Source: Sphingomonas limnosediminicola
GTDB lineage: Bacteria; Pseudomonadota; Alphaproteobacteria; Sphingomonadales; Sphingomonadaceae
NCBI RefSeq assembly: GCF_039537965.1
Contig: NZ_BAABBM010000001.1
Span: forward strand, 806,001 to 870,000
DNA: 64,000 nucleotides
Reading direction: 5' to 3'
Within the stretch, counting starts at the first letter, position 1, and each line of letters opens with the position of its first letter. Under the pieces are notes generated by a model. That model was not told where the DNA came from, did not search any database, and worked only from the letters and a program-made list of their open reading frames with translations. A program made the position numbers and the translations under genes. Below, piece by piece: positions 8,470 to 18,987 of this stretch.

Positions 8470-9381
8470 ATGTTCGACTGGAACGACCTTCGCTACTTCA
8501 TCGCCGTTGCGCGCGAGGGGAGCACGCTCGCCGCCGCGCGGGGCCTGCGGACGAGCCAGACCACCGTCGCCCGCCGCATCGCCGCACTGGAGAGCGCGCT
8601 CGGCCTGCCGCTCTTCGAAAAACGCCAGGCAGGATACAGCCTGACGCCAGCCGGCCACGAACTGCTCGGGCACGCCCAGCGAGTCGAAACGTCGGCCAAC
8701 GGCTTCGGTGAAGCAGCGTCGGCGCAATCCCGCGATCTTCGCGGGACGGTGAAGCTGACTACCGAAGAGGTTTACGCAATCACCCTACTCGCTCCGATTA
8801 TGCGGGAGCTGCACGAGCGCCATCCCGAGATCGTTCTTGAACTCGACACCAGCCAGCAGGTACGCGACCTTGGCGCGGGCGAGGCGGACATTTCGCTGCG
8901 GAGCACGAAGAACGACGGCCAGCCCGCGGGCCTCGTGGGGCGCCAGCTCTGCATCGACGATTGGACGCTCTATTGCAGCCGGGACTACGCCGCGCGCCAC
9001 GGCGTCCCGCGCAACCGAGCCGAGCTCAAGAACCATCCGTTCATCGGCGGTGGCGGCGGGAACCTGTGGATCCACTATCAGGCATGGCTGAAGACGCTGG
9101 GCCTGGAGAGCCAGGTGGCAATGCATCATGCGACCTCGGGCGGCCTGCTGTCGGGCGTCCGTTCAGGCTTCGGGATCGCAGTGCTTCCCTGCATCGTCGC
9201 CGATTCCGATCCTGACCTCATCCGCTGCTTGCCGCCGCGCACCGAACATGGCCGGATGCTGTGGCTCTTCACCCACGAACGCTGTCGCCACACGCCGCGC
9301 GTCCGCACTGTCATCGATTTCGTCTACGACCGCCTGAGCAAGCTGGTGCGGCAGCTGGAAGAAAAGCGCGCCGCGGCCTAG
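8470..9381 (+). CDS. LysR-family transcriptional regulator
   Basis: 303 residues. N-terminal winged helix-turn-helix with the typical MFDWNDLRYFIAVAREGS opening and the recognition region TSQTTVARRIAALES; the remainder is the periplasmic-binding-like effector domain. I start at ATG 8470, where the family's N-terminus begins. The frame is open to a GTG at 8407, but that start would place the palindromic operator candidate inside the gene. The effector and targets are unknown; the divergent UrcA-family gene is an obvious candidate. Its TAG interlocks with the stop of the convergent amine oxidase (CTAG). Confidence 0.9.
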   Translation: MFDWNDLRYFIAVAREGSTLAAARGLRTSQTTVARRIAALESALGLPLFEKRQAGYSLTPAGHELLGHAQRVETSANGFGEAASAQSRDLRGTVKLTTEEVYAITLLAPIMRELHERHPEIVLELDTSQQVRDLGAGEADISLRSTKNDGQPAGLVGRQLCIDDWTLYCSRDYAARHGVPRNRAELKNHPFIGGGGGNLWIHYQAWLKTLGLESQVAMHHATSGGLLSGVRSGFGIAVLPCIVADSDPDLIRCLPPRTEHGRMLWLFTHERCRHTPRVRTVIDFVYDRLSKLVRQLEEKRAAA

Positions 9382-10591
9382 GCGAGAAACAGTCGCCGCA
9401 CCGCCGCGCGCCCGCTGTCGAACGCACCGTGGGCCGTGGAATAATCTTCATTGCTCACAGCCTCGCCGGCGAAGGCGAGACGATCGTCCGCGGGCTCGGC
9501 AAGGACCTGGCGGGCGGCGGTCCGGCCGGGTAGCGCGTGGCTGTAGCTGCCGCCGATCCAGGGCTCATGCGCCCAGCGCGACACAGCAATAAACTTAAGA
9601 CGCTTGCGGATGCCGTTTCCGAGCAACGCAGCAAGCTCGTCCGCCGCGAACGCTGCGGCCCCCTCATCGCCCAAGTCTTCTATAGCCCGCGCGCCATTGC
9701 CACCGAAAAAGCCTTCAATGATGGGCATGCCCAGCGACCGAATGAAATAGCTCCCCGTCTCCGACTTTCTCGGATTACCGAGCAAATGCGCGCCGTGCGG
9801 AAACTCCTCCGGATCGTCCAGCGACAGGAGCAGCTTGTCCGCCACACCAAGCGGCAGGTTCGCGGCAGCCTCCAGCAAACCCTCGAACAGCGGGTCGAAG
9901 CGAATGCGATCCAGCACCGAAGTCGGCACCGTGACGATCACCCGCTCCGCCTCGATCACGCCTTCGTTCGTCGAAACTCGAACAGCGTCTGGGAGCCTGC
10001 TTACGGCAGTTACCGGGGTCGCCAGCCAATGCTCAAAACGAGCTCCCAGCGTTGCCAGCAACGAACCATAGCTTTGTGGCAGCCGCCAGTTCTGGTCCGT
10101 CGACGCATTGTCGTAGGCAAGCCAATCCGCGACCGACACCTGATCGAGCGGCGCGCCGTTGATGTAGCCGCTCAGCACGTCGAGCCAAGCGTTCCACGGA
10201 TTTCCTGCTTCCAGAGCGTCGGACGCCCGGTCGCTCGCTGGCGGATGGGAAGCCATTCTCACTTCCAGCGCCGCAAAAGCTTCCCCCGCCGCCTTCTGCT
10301 CATCGGGCGCAAATCCAAGATCGCGATATTGACCGAACCACCCGGTCGGGTTGCGGTCGATCTCGAAACCCAACCGCTCGGCCTCGACGCGCAGGCTGTT
10401 GCGTTCCGCCGAGTGCATCCATGAACAGCCGAGATCGAGGCGATAACCGTTCCAGTCGATCGAATGCGCTCGCCCGCCAAGCCGATTGCTGGACTCGACG
10501 ATCAGCGCATCGACGCCTCGCGTTTTTGCCTCAGTCGCAGCGCCAATCCCCGCCGCGCCGCCGCCGACGATGACGAGCCCGCGAACTGAGC

Positions 10592-10595
<4 letters not shown>
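9378..10595 (-). CDS. FAD-dependent amine oxidase family protein
   Basis: Flavoprotein of the flavin monoamine oxidase family, 405 residues. The N-terminal Rossmann motif is VIVGGGAAGIGAATEA, followed by the acidic ribose-binding end IVES and the GG-box RLGGRAHS. The C-terminal FAD motif is RLAFAGEAVS. The substrate is unknown. The GTG start overlaps the glmS stop (GTGA), so translation is probably coupled to glmS despite having no obvious link to amino-sugar synthesis. The 3' end interlocks with the lysR stop. Confidence 0.85.
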
Positions 10596-12415
<1,820 letters not shown>

Positions 12416-12554
12416 AGACTGCCTGCAATGACCCCAGCGGCTGAAACAGGACCAGCGGCTAGACGGATTAGAAGACAACCGAAAGCGCCTTCTTCCGCAA
12501 CAGCGACTGCCTGCCGTTTGAAAGGCGGGGAAGCCCCCCGGCCCCAAATGACTT
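12416..12554 (-). other. glmU-glmS intergenic leader with short direct repeats
   Basis: 139 bases between glmU and glmS. It holds two copies of GACTGCCTGC (12417-12426 and 12505-12514) and two of CCAGCGGCT (12434-12442 and 12452-12460), given on the plus strand, plus a small G4/C4 hairpin near the glmU end. I see no glmS ribozyme, which is a Firmicutes element. Confidence 0.4.
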
Positions 12555-13910
12555 CTACTCCGCCGCCTTGCGGGTCATGCGTTCGCGGAAGCGGCGGGCC
12601 CAGCCGGCGATGCCCTTCTGCTCGTTGCGCTCGACGGCGAGGCTGTCTGCTTCCACATCGCGAGTGATAACGGAACCGGCGCCCACGATCGCGCCATCGC
12701 CGATCTTCACAGGGGCCACGAGCGCGGTGTTGGAACCGATAAACGTACCGACGCCGATCGTCGTGCGATACTTGCCATAGCCGTCGTAATTGCAGGTGAT
12801 CGTCCCCGCGCCGATGTTGGCGCGCGCGCCCACGTCCGCGTCGCCGACATAGGAGAGGTGATTGACCTTCGCTCCCTCGGCAACGTCGGCCTTCTTGAGC
12901 TCGACAAAGTTGCCTACTTTCGTTCGCTCGCCGAGCCGTGTCCCCGGACGGATCCGCGCGAAGGGGCCGATGCTTGCCTTTGCGCCGACGATCGCGCCCT
13001 CGATATGGCTGAAGGCATGGATGGCGGCGCCGTCGGCGATCTCGACGCCCGGGCCAAACACCACGTGAGGTTCGACCGTGACGTCGCGGCCAAGCTTCGT
13101 GTCATAAGCGAACCAGACGCTTTCGGGGTCGATCAGCGTCGCGCCTTCGTGAAGCGCCGTCTCGCGGCGGCGGCGCTGCCACTCCAGCTCAAGGTGCGCA
13201 AGCTCGGCGCGGCTGTTTACGCCGGCGGTCTCGTACGGATCGCCCTCGATCACCACCGCCTCGCGACCTTCGGCGGCGGCAATGTTGACGATGTCCGGCA
13301 GATAATATTCGCCCGCGGCATTGTCGTTGCTGACCTGGCTAAGCCAACGGAACAAGTCGCCTGACCGAACCGCCATCATACCCGAATTGCACAGACGAAC
13401 GGCGCGCTCCTCTTCGGTCGCGTCCTTATATTCGACCATCTTGGCGATGCGGTCGCCCTCGCCGAGGATCACTCGCCCATAGTTGAGCGGATCGGCGGGC
13501 GACGAGGCAAGCACGACGATGCCCGGTCCGTCCTCGCCATCGAGACGGTCGAGCATGCGACGGAGCGTCGCGGTCTCCACGAAGGGCGTATCACCGTAAA
13601 GGATGACGACCGGCCCATCGTAACCTGCGAGCGCGGTCTGCGCCTGCTGCACGGCATGGCCTGTGCCCTTCTGCTCGGCCTGGATGGCTGTCGCCACGCC
13701 GCGGCCCTCGATTGCGGCCTCGACCTGCTCGCGGCCCTTGCCGACCACGACCACGCGCTCGTCCGCGCCGAGCGCGTCGACGCTGTCGAGCAGGTGGAGC
13801 AGCAGCGGGCGGCTCGCGATCGGATGGAGCACCTTGTGCGTGTCGGAGCGCATGCGCGTGCCCTGACCGGCCGCAAGGATGATGACGGCGAAACGGCGCT
13901 GATCGTTCAT
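12555..13910 (-). CDS. glmU: Bifunctional GlmU (glucosamine-1-P acetyltransferase / GlcNAc-1-P uridylyltransferase)
   Basis: Makes UDP-GlcNAc for peptidoglycan and lipopolysaccharide. 451 residues from the ATG at 13910. The N-terminal nucleotidyltransferase domain begins with AVIILAAGQGTRM. The C-terminal half is a left-handed beta helix of hexapeptide repeats containing FVELKKADV, NHLSYVGDA and CNYDGYGK, the acetyl-CoA site region. An alternative ATG at 13928 adds six residues; neither has a clear ribosome site. It lies with glmS in one minus-strand unit, probably read from the exbD gene just upstream. Confidence 0.96.
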   Translation of the reverse strand: MNDQRRFAVIILAAGQGTRMRSDTHKVLHPIASRPLLLHLLDSVDALGADERVVVVGKGREQVEAAIEGRGVATAIQAEQKGTGHAVQQAQTALAGYDGPVVILYGDTPFVETATLRRMLDRLDGEDGPGIVVLASSPADPLNYGRVILGEGDRIAKMVEYKDATEEERAVRLCNSGMMAVRSGDLFRWLSQVSNDNAAGEYYLPDIVNIAAAEGREAVVIEGDPYETAGVNSRAELAHLELEWQRRRRETALHEGATLIDPESVWFAYDTKLGRDVTVEPHVVFGPGVEIADGAAIHAFSHIEGAIVGAKASIGPFARIRPGTRLGERTKVGNFVELKKADVAEGAKVNHLSYVGDADVGARANIGAGTITCNYDGYGKYRTTIGVGTFIGSNTALVAPVKIGDGAIVGAGSVITRDVEADSLAVERNEQKGIAGWARRFRERMTRKAAE

Positions 13911-13961
13911 TGCGCGGAGCAATGGCATGACGCCCGGCGGAGCGCCAGTACCGAGCGTCTC

Positions 13962-14378
13962 CTACCAGCGGGCGTAAGCCTCGTTGCCGACGAAGCCGAC
14001 CTTGCGCACGTTCTCGCTCTCGATAATGCCGAGCGCTTCCGCGACGACCGCGTAGCGCGCTTCGGCGGCTGGCCGGAAGTGTAGTTCGGGTATCTCCTTC
14101 ATCTGCTGTGACTGCCGAAGATCGTAGCGAAGGGCATCCCGCGTGATCGGCTGGCTGTTCCAGAGCATTGCGCCGGCGGATGTGATCTCCAGCAAGTTTC
14201 TAATCGGTTGCACCTTGGGCACAGGTCCGGGACCGGGAAGGTCCAGCTTCATGGAGTGCGTCTGGAGTGGGATGGTGATGATCAACATGACGAGGAGGAC
14301 GAGCAGCACGTCGATGAGAGGTGTCGTGTTCATCTCCATCATCGGGCTTTGATCGGGCTGAACCGCATGCGTGATCAT
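13962..14378 (-). CDS. exbD: ExbD-family biopolymer transport protein (third copy)
   Basis: 138 residues: a short cytoplasmic N-terminus, one membrane helix with the proton-pathway Asp (D23 in PLIDVLLVLLV) and a periplasmic domain. Closely similar in plan to the neighbouring ExbD at 14513-14947 but separated from it by a clear terminator (14456-14488). It has its own strong ribosome site (GAGGAGG, 6 bases before the ATG). glmU follows within about 50 bases, so it may belong to the glmU-glmS transcript. Partner specificity is unknown; it could replace either partner ExbD in the motor. Confidence 0.88.
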   Translation of the reverse strand: MITHAVQPDQSPMMEMNTTPLIDVLLVLLVMLIITIPLQTHSMKLDLPGPGPVPKVQPIRNLLEITSAGAMLWNSQPITRDALRYDLRQSQQMKEIPELHFRPAAEARYAVVAEALGIIESENVRKVGFVGNEAYARW

Positions 14379-14455
14379 GGCTGACCTCCTCGTTTGAATG
14401 TTACATCATAACTTCGAATGCGAAGTTTGGGGAGAGTCCTCATTCGGCAATAGAC

Positions 14456-14488
14456 CAAAAGAAAAGGGCGGCCCCATCGGGACCGCCC
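14456..14488 (-). terminator. Rho-independent terminator after the tonB-exbB-exbD-exbD operon
   Basis: On the minus strand a 10-bp stem (14479-14488 with 14466-14475, one G-U pair, 3-base loop) is followed directly by TTTTCTTTT. It lies 25 bases after the stop of the second exbD and separates it from the third. Confidence 0.85.
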
Positions 14489-14512
14489 TCGTGGGATTCT
14501 TCAAGCGTGAGC

Positions 14513-14947
14513 TTAGAAGACGTTCATATAATATTCGTTGCCGACGAAGCCCATCTTCTGGACGTGCGCCCGCTTGGTGACGGCAAGCACCTCGTCCACG
14601 ATCTCATAGCGAGCCGTCGCGTCGGGCTGCAGGTGAAGCTCGGGGACCGGGTTCATCTGCTGCGTGACGTCGAGATACTGGCGCAGTTGATCCATCGTGA
14701 CGGGATTGCCGTTCCACAGAACCTGGTCCTTCGCCGTCACGGTGACGTTGTTCTTCACCGGGTCGATCGGCGGCGGCGGATTGTTCTGCTGGTTGACCGG
14801 CAGGTCCAGCTTCACGGCGTGCGTCTGGATCGGAATGGTAATGATGAACATGATCAGGAGAACGAGCATGACGTCGATGAGCGGCGTCACGTTCATATCC
14901 AGCATAGGCTCGCCATCAGAATTGTCGCTGGTGGTCTGCATTGACAT
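14513..14947 (-). CDS. exbD: ExbD-family biopolymer transport protein (second copy)
   Basis: Component of the TonB energising motor in the inner membrane. 144 residues; one membrane helix after MLDMNVTPLIDVMLVLL, with the essential Asp at D25, then a periplasmic domain. AGGAG lies 9 bases before the ATG. Last gene of the tonB-exbB-exbD-exbD unit, with a strong terminator behind it. The sphingomonad arrangement of two different ExbD proteins after one ExbB is known from annotation of related genomes; they may form a mixed dimer. Confidence 0.92.
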   Translation of the reverse strand: MSMQTTSDNSDGEPMLDMNVTPLIDVMLVLLIMFIITIPIQTHAVKLDLPVNQQNNPPPPIDPVKNNVTVTAKDQVLWNGNPVTMDQLRQYLDVTQQMNPVPELHLQPDATARYEIVDEVLAVTKRAHVQKMGFVGNEYYMNVF

Positions 14948-14959
14948 GGCGAAGAACTC

Positions 14960-15445
14960 CTATTCGGACCGGTAGCCGGTCAGCGGCGGCGGCTCGGAAA
15001 TGAAGCCGACACGCTGGAAACCAGCCTGCTGCATGGTGATGATCGCAGCGCCGATGCACTTGTACTGCGTGTTCACGTCACCGCGGATATGCGCTTCCGG
15101 CATATTCTCTTCGTTGACATTCTGAACGCCGCCGACGGCCTTGATGAGATTTTCGAGCTTCGACACCGAGCGATCGAGAAGCTCTTTCTGGGTGACCCTC
15201 GTCACGCCCCAATAAACCTCGCACGTACCCCCAGGGCCGCTGCGAACAGTCAGCGAGACGTTCTCGGGCTTGGTCATCGTCGGTTCGTAGCGAACATTCG
15301 GCAACTTGATCGGGATTGCCTGCTTGATCACCTGGGTGGTGATTAGGAAGACGATCAGAAGCACCAGCATGACGTCAGTCAACGGAACGACGTTGATGTC
15401 CGACAGGGCTTCGTCTTCGCTTTCGGAAATTGTTGATCCTGCCAT
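14960..15445 (-). CDS. exbD: ExbD-family biopolymer transport protein (first copy)
   Basis: 161 residues, the longest of the three ExbD proteins here. Acidic N-terminus, then SDINVVPLTDVMLVLL with the proton-carrying Asp (D24), one membrane helix and a periplasmic domain with an extra two-Cys-free insert around VTRVTQKELLDRS. Directly downstream of exbB (77-base gap) and 12 bases before the second exbD. It works with ExbB and TonB to pass proton-motive force to outer-membrane receptors. Confidence 0.92.
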   Translation of the reverse strand: MAGSTISESEDEALSDINVVPLTDVMLVLLIVFLITTQVIKQAIPIKLPNVRYEPTMTKPENVSLTVRSGPGGTCEVYWGVTRVTQKELLDRSVSKLENLIKAVGGVQNVNEENMPEAHIRGDVNTQYKCIGAAIITMQQAGFQRVGFISEPPPLTGYRSE

Positions 15446-15522
15446 CGGGCCGATCTCTTCCTTCTACTTCAGTTCGATTTTGGGTCCGGCCAGCAATGCC
15501 GGTCCGGACCCCCGAACTGCGA

Positions 15523-16305
15523 TTACTTGGCCGGAGTCGGCGTGCGCACTGGCTCGCTCGGAGCGGTAGCTGCGCGGGTCGGCGTTCCGCCCTTTGGCGT
15601 GCCACCGTCGAGGCGCGGCTTCACCGCACCGTTCGACATCAGGTAGCCGTGAAGGTCGTTCGTGAAGGCCGCGAGGTCCTCCATGATCGACTTGTTGCGG
15701 CGAACGAGCCAGTTGTACGCAAGCACGGCCGGAACCGCGACGACAAGGCCGAGCGCGGTCATGATGAGAGCTTCACCGACCGGGCCGGCGACGGCGTCGA
15801 TCGATGCCTGGCCCGACGCACCGATCTTGATGAGCGCGCGGTAGATGCCGACCACGGTACCGAACAGACCGATGAACGGCGCCGTCGAACCGACGGTCGC
15901 GAGGAAGGCGAGGCCTTCACCGAGACGAGCGCTAATGGCGCCCTGGCTGCGTGCCAAACTGTTGCCCATCCAGTCATGCTGGTCGATCGGATCGGTCAGC
16001 TTTCCGTGCTGGTCCTGCGCCAGGAGCGCGTCGTCGACAATCGCGCGATAGGCGCTCTTCGACTCGAGTTTGGTCGCGGCGTCGCGGAGGTTCGGCGAGT
16101 TCCAGAAACTCGAGCGGACCTTGCGGCCCTGGCTGATGATCTTCTGCTGCTGCATCAGCTTGGTGAAGAGGATGTAGAAGGAGAAGATCGACATCAGGAC
16201 GAGGATGGCGAACACGGAAATGGCGATGATGCCGCCCTGCTGCAGAGCGGGGACCAGACCATAGGGGTTTTCGCCTGCGGCTGCGGCTGCGGGTGCTGCT
16301 TGCAT
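15523..16305 (-). CDS. exbB: ExbB/TolQ/MotA proton channel protein
   Basis: 260 residues. Ala-rich N-terminus, a first membrane helix around residues 25-50, a large cytoplasmic segment, then two further helices. The channel signature is seen in FLATVGSTAPFIGLFGTVVG and the last helix EALIMTALGLVVAVPAVLAYN. The C-terminal 35 residues are a Thr/Pro/Gly-rich tail. Located between tonB and two exbD genes in one operon, so ExbB is a better name than TolQ or MotA. Confidence 0.93.
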   Translation of the reverse strand: MQAAPAAAAAGENPYGLVPALQQGGIIAISVFAILVLMSIFSFYILFTKLMQQQKIISQGRKVRSSFWNSPNLRDAATKLESKSAYRAIVDDALLAQDQHGKLTDPIDQHDWMGNSLARSQGAISARLGEGLAFLATVGSTAPFIGLFGTVVGIYRALIKIGASGQASIDAVAGPVGEALIMTALGLVVAVPAVLAYNWLVRRNKSIMEDLAAFTNDLHGYLMSNGAVKPRLDGGTPKGGTPTRAATAPSEPVRTPTPAK

Positions 16306-16355
16306 TGCTGTGCTTTCCTTTTCGAAACGGTCTTAAATAGCTGAAATTCTGTTCT

Positions 16356-17009
16356 TTATTCTGCGATTTGCCAGCGAATCGTCTGCGAGTAGGTGCTCGA
16401 CGTCGGATTGCCGTTTTCGTCCTGCGCCGGGCTGAACCGGGCGCGAGAACTCACGATCCGGCACGTAGCCTGCTTCAGCGTCGACGACGCACTGCCAGAG
16501 GGGGTGCAGCCGGTGACACGCCCACTCGGGCCAATCGTCAGCGACACGGTCACCGATCCCTGCTCGTTATTGTCGAGCGCGCTGGGCGGATAGTCGTCGC
16601 CGGAGAACAGTCCCTGAAGGCTGCCGGTCAGGCTTCGTGCCTGCGACTGCCGAGGCGCCGGCGGCGGCGCCGGCCGCGGCGGGGCCATGACCGGAGGAGC
16701 AACCGGCGGGATCACCGGCGATTCGACGACCGCGATCGGTGGTTCCGGCGCATTCATCCGCACCAGCGGTGGCGGAGTCATCGGCGGCGGCGGGACCTTT
16801 GGCATGTCCTTCGGCGGTGGCGGGGGCTGCTCGGGCGGCGGCGGCTGCTCTTCGACGTCGAACGTCTTGAGATCCTGAGCGGCCTTCTTGATCACATTAT
16901 AGGCGAGACCGGTGACGATCGCGTAACCCAAAGCGAATTGGATCAGGACCACGAAGATGATCGCCATGGTCCGATTGCCGCTAATTTCTTTGCGTTGGGC
17001 GTAAGACAT
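16356..17009 (-). CDS. tonB: TonB energy transducer
   Basis: Links the ExbB/ExbD motor to TonB-dependent receptors. 217 residues from ATG 17009, chosen for the GAGGAGAAG ribosome site about 10 bases upstream; the frame is open 11 codons further. One N-terminal membrane anchor (about residues 15-38), a periplasmic Pro-rich spacer (roughly 55-125, long runs of Pro with Glu and Lys), and a TonB C-terminal domain with YPPSALDNNEQGSVTVSL and the ending YSQTIRWQIAE. First gene of the tonB-exbB-exbD-exbD operon. Confidence 0.93.
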   Translation of the reverse strand: MSYAQRKEISGNRTMAIIFVVLIQFALGYAIVTGLAYNVIKKAAQDLKTFDVEEQPPPPEQPPPPPKDMPKVPPPPMTPPPLVRMNAPEPPIAVVESPVIPPVAPPVMAPPRPAPPPAPRQSQARSLTGSLQGLFSGDDYPPSALDNNEQGSVTVSLTIGPSGRVTGCTPSGSASSTLKQATCRIVSSRARFSPAQDENGNPTSSTYSQTIRWQIAE

Positions 17010-17201
17010 TAAGCCGCACTTCTCCTCGACACGCCGTGGCATCTGCCACTGTCAGACTGAGCGTTCGGACGCGCGCCCTGCCTTCGAAATTTTGACCGAT
17101 GTATCAACATATCATCGGCGCAAGGGCGCTTCCTTATATCTGCCTCAAAGGCCGCGCAATGGATTTGTTCCACATCCGCAAGGCCTGAAACCTTGATGCC
17201 A

Positions 17202-17633
17202 TTAACCACGATGTCCCATGTCGGGCCAAAGACCGTCGAACGAGGCGATTTCGATTCCGACTCCCTTCGCTTCCGGATAGATGTCCGGCTTCGCCATGCT
17301 CAGGCGCAGCGCCGCGACGCCGTGGAAGGCGGCGATACGATCGAAGATTGCGTGCGCCAGGGTCTCCTGAAGATTGTAGCGCCGGGCCGACGCAATCTCC
17401 TGCACCTCGGTACGAAGGAAGTCGTAATTCCATGCGCGCGCCGGGTCGTCCCCATGTGGCAAGTCGGCGTCTTCCAGCCAAATCTCTATGGTAACCACGA
17501 GCCGCTGCGGGCTTCCAACTTCGAAATCGTGAAATCCGATATCCGCCTGCACTTCGAGCGAATCGAGGACGATGCGCGCCGAACGCACGCCGAGCTGGCG
17601 CGGCACGAGTCCTTCAAGTCCAATTTCGCTCAT
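17202..17633 (-). CDS. folB: Dihydroneopterin aldolase family protein
   Basis: Folate-pathway enzyme converting dihydroneopterin to hydroxymethyl-dihydropterin. 143 residues from ATG 17633, which overlaps the SDR stop (ATGA); the frame is open upstream but only through the SDR gene. The body shows the FolB pattern: DSLEVQADIGFHDFE near the N-terminus, NYDFLRTEVQEI, LQETLAHAIFDRI, and the substrate-binding end LSMAKPDIYPEAKGVG (usual form: KP...). Translationally coupled to a pteridine-reductase-like SDR. Confidence 0.88.
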   Translation of the reverse strand: MSEIGLEGLVPRQLGVRSARIVLDSLEVQADIGFHDFEVGSPQRLVVTIEIWLEDADLPHGDDPARAWNYDFLRTEVQEIASARRYNLQETLAHAIFDRIAAFHGVAALRLSMAKPDIYPEAKGVGIEIASFDGLWPDMGHRG

Positions 17634-18364
17634 CGGTCCCCCAGAAATTGCACGTCGCGTTCGAGACCCGTGAATCGCTGGCCTGAGTCGATCACCAGAG
17701 TTTGGCCGGTAATACATCGCGCCTCGGCCAGATATGCGATCGCGTCGATCACGTCCCGAGATCCGACGCCCCGATGCAGGGGGTTGTTCGAATGCATGGC
17801 GCGGAAATTCTCTTCGGTCTGACCGCTCGACCGAAGCATCAGGCCGGGCGCAATCGCATTGACTCGGATGCCTCTGACCGCAAGCGCGCGTGCAGCAAGC
17901 TCCGTGAAGCTCGCGAGCGCGGCCTTGGACAAAGTGTAGCTGAGGTAATCCGGGTTCGGCGCGGCGAGCTTCGAATCGAGCATGTTCACGACGAGGCCAT
18001 CGTCCCCGGCCGAATGCTGTCGCGCGAACTCCTCTGTAAGTAGCGCCGGTGCGCGAGCGTTTACCGCTGAGTGCGCGTCGAACTCCTCCGCGCTGAACTC
18101 ACCGAACCCATCCCAGGCAAAACGCGCGGCGTTATTTACCAGCATCCGGACTTGCGACAGCCCCGCAGCGGCTTCGAATATCGTCTCTGCGCAATCCAGC
18201 GACTGAAGGTCGGCCACAACCTTGACCGCGCCTGCCGGCACGTCGTCGTCCGGGTGGTGCACATGCGCGACGACCGACCAGCCGCTGTCCAGAAGCGCGC
18301 GCGCGATATCGGCACCGACGCGCTTGCCGGCACCTGTCACGATTGCGGTTCGATTTGCGGCCAT
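17630..18364 (-). CDS. SDR oxidoreductase, pteridine-reductase-like
   Basis: Short-chain dehydrogenase, 244 residues from ATG 18364. The cofactor loop is TGAGKRVG: the Arg two residues before the last Gly is characteristic of pteridine reductases (PTR1, FolM) and favours NADPH. NNAARF and the catalytic YTLSK are present, with the Ser in MLDSKLAA. Overlaps folB by 4 bases, which supports a role in pterin or folate reduction; that role is inferred. Divergent from DUF1285 with a 41-base gap. The frame is open well upstream but without SDR features. Confidence 0.85.
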   Translation of the reverse strand: MAANRTAIVTGAGKRVGADIARALLDSGWSVVAHVHHPDDDVPAGAVKVVADLQSLDCAETIFEAAAGLSQVRMLVNNAARFAWDGFGEFSAEEFDAHSAVNARAPALLTEEFARQHSAGDDGLVVNMLDSKLAAPNPDYLSYTLSKAALASFTELAARALAVRGIRVNAIAPGLMLRSSGQTEENFRAMHSNNPLHRGVGSRDVIDAIAYLAEARCITGQTLVIDSGQRFTGLERDVQFLGDR

Positions 18365-18405
18365 CACGGCGACTCCTGCCTTGAGCGAGAGGACGAAGCA
18401 ATCCA

Positions 18406-18987
18406 ATGGACGCCGCAATGCCCGAGAGCCGCCCACCCATCGAGCTACGAGGCCTGAGCCTCGCCCATCTCCAAAAGCTGGCCGCCGAGCGCCGGTTGCC
18501 GCCGGTCGAGCAGTGGACTCCGGAGCGGTGCGGTCATTCCGCCATGCGCATTGCACGCGACGGGACCTGGTATCACGAGGGTTCGCCCATTGGCCGGCCG
18601 GCGATGGCTCGGCTCTTCGCCACCGTGCTCCGGCGAGAGAAAGATGGCCGCCATGTTCTCGTCACGCCGGTCGAGAAACTCGACATCGACGTCGATTCGA
18701 CAGCGTTCCGGGCGATCGAAATGCGAAGCGAGGGCGAAAGAGAAGGACGCCGAATCGCCTTCCTGCTCGACACGGGCGACTTGGTAATGCTCGATAAGGA
18801 TCATCCGCTGGCTATTCTCCAGGAAGAGTACGGCCTCTCGCCACGGGTCGCCGTGCGCCATGGCCTGGAAGCGGAACTCGCACGGCCGGTCTATTACGAA
18901 CTTGCCGAGATCGCCCTAGCGGAAGGCAATCAGCCGCCCGGCGTTTGGAGCAACGGCACCTTCTTCCCGCTCGAGGCCGGCGAATGA
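18406..18987 (+). CDS. DUF1285 family protein
   Basis: 193 residues, full length for the family. Characteristic features are the N-terminal LPPVEQWTPERCG, the segment IARDGTWYHEGSPIGRPAM and LVTPVEKLDI. No catalytic motif is recognised and the function of the family is unknown to me. First gene of a tightly packed unit with a NUDIX hydrolase (ATGA overlap) and cca. An ATG at 18418 is an alternative start four residues shorter. Confidence 0.85.
   Translation: MDAAMPESRPPIELRGLSLAHLQKLAAERRLPPVEQWTPERCGHSAMRIARDGTWYHEGSPIGRPAMARLFATVLRREKDGRHVLVTPVEKLDIDVDSTAFRAIEMRSEGEREGRRIAFLLDTGDLVMLDKDHPLAILQEEYGLSPRVAVRHGLEAELARPVYYELAEIALAEGNQPPGVWSNGTFFPLEAGE

Noticed and set aside
12416..12554. glmS ribozyme riboswitch
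   Set aside because: No conserved core is visible and the element is known from Firmicutes.
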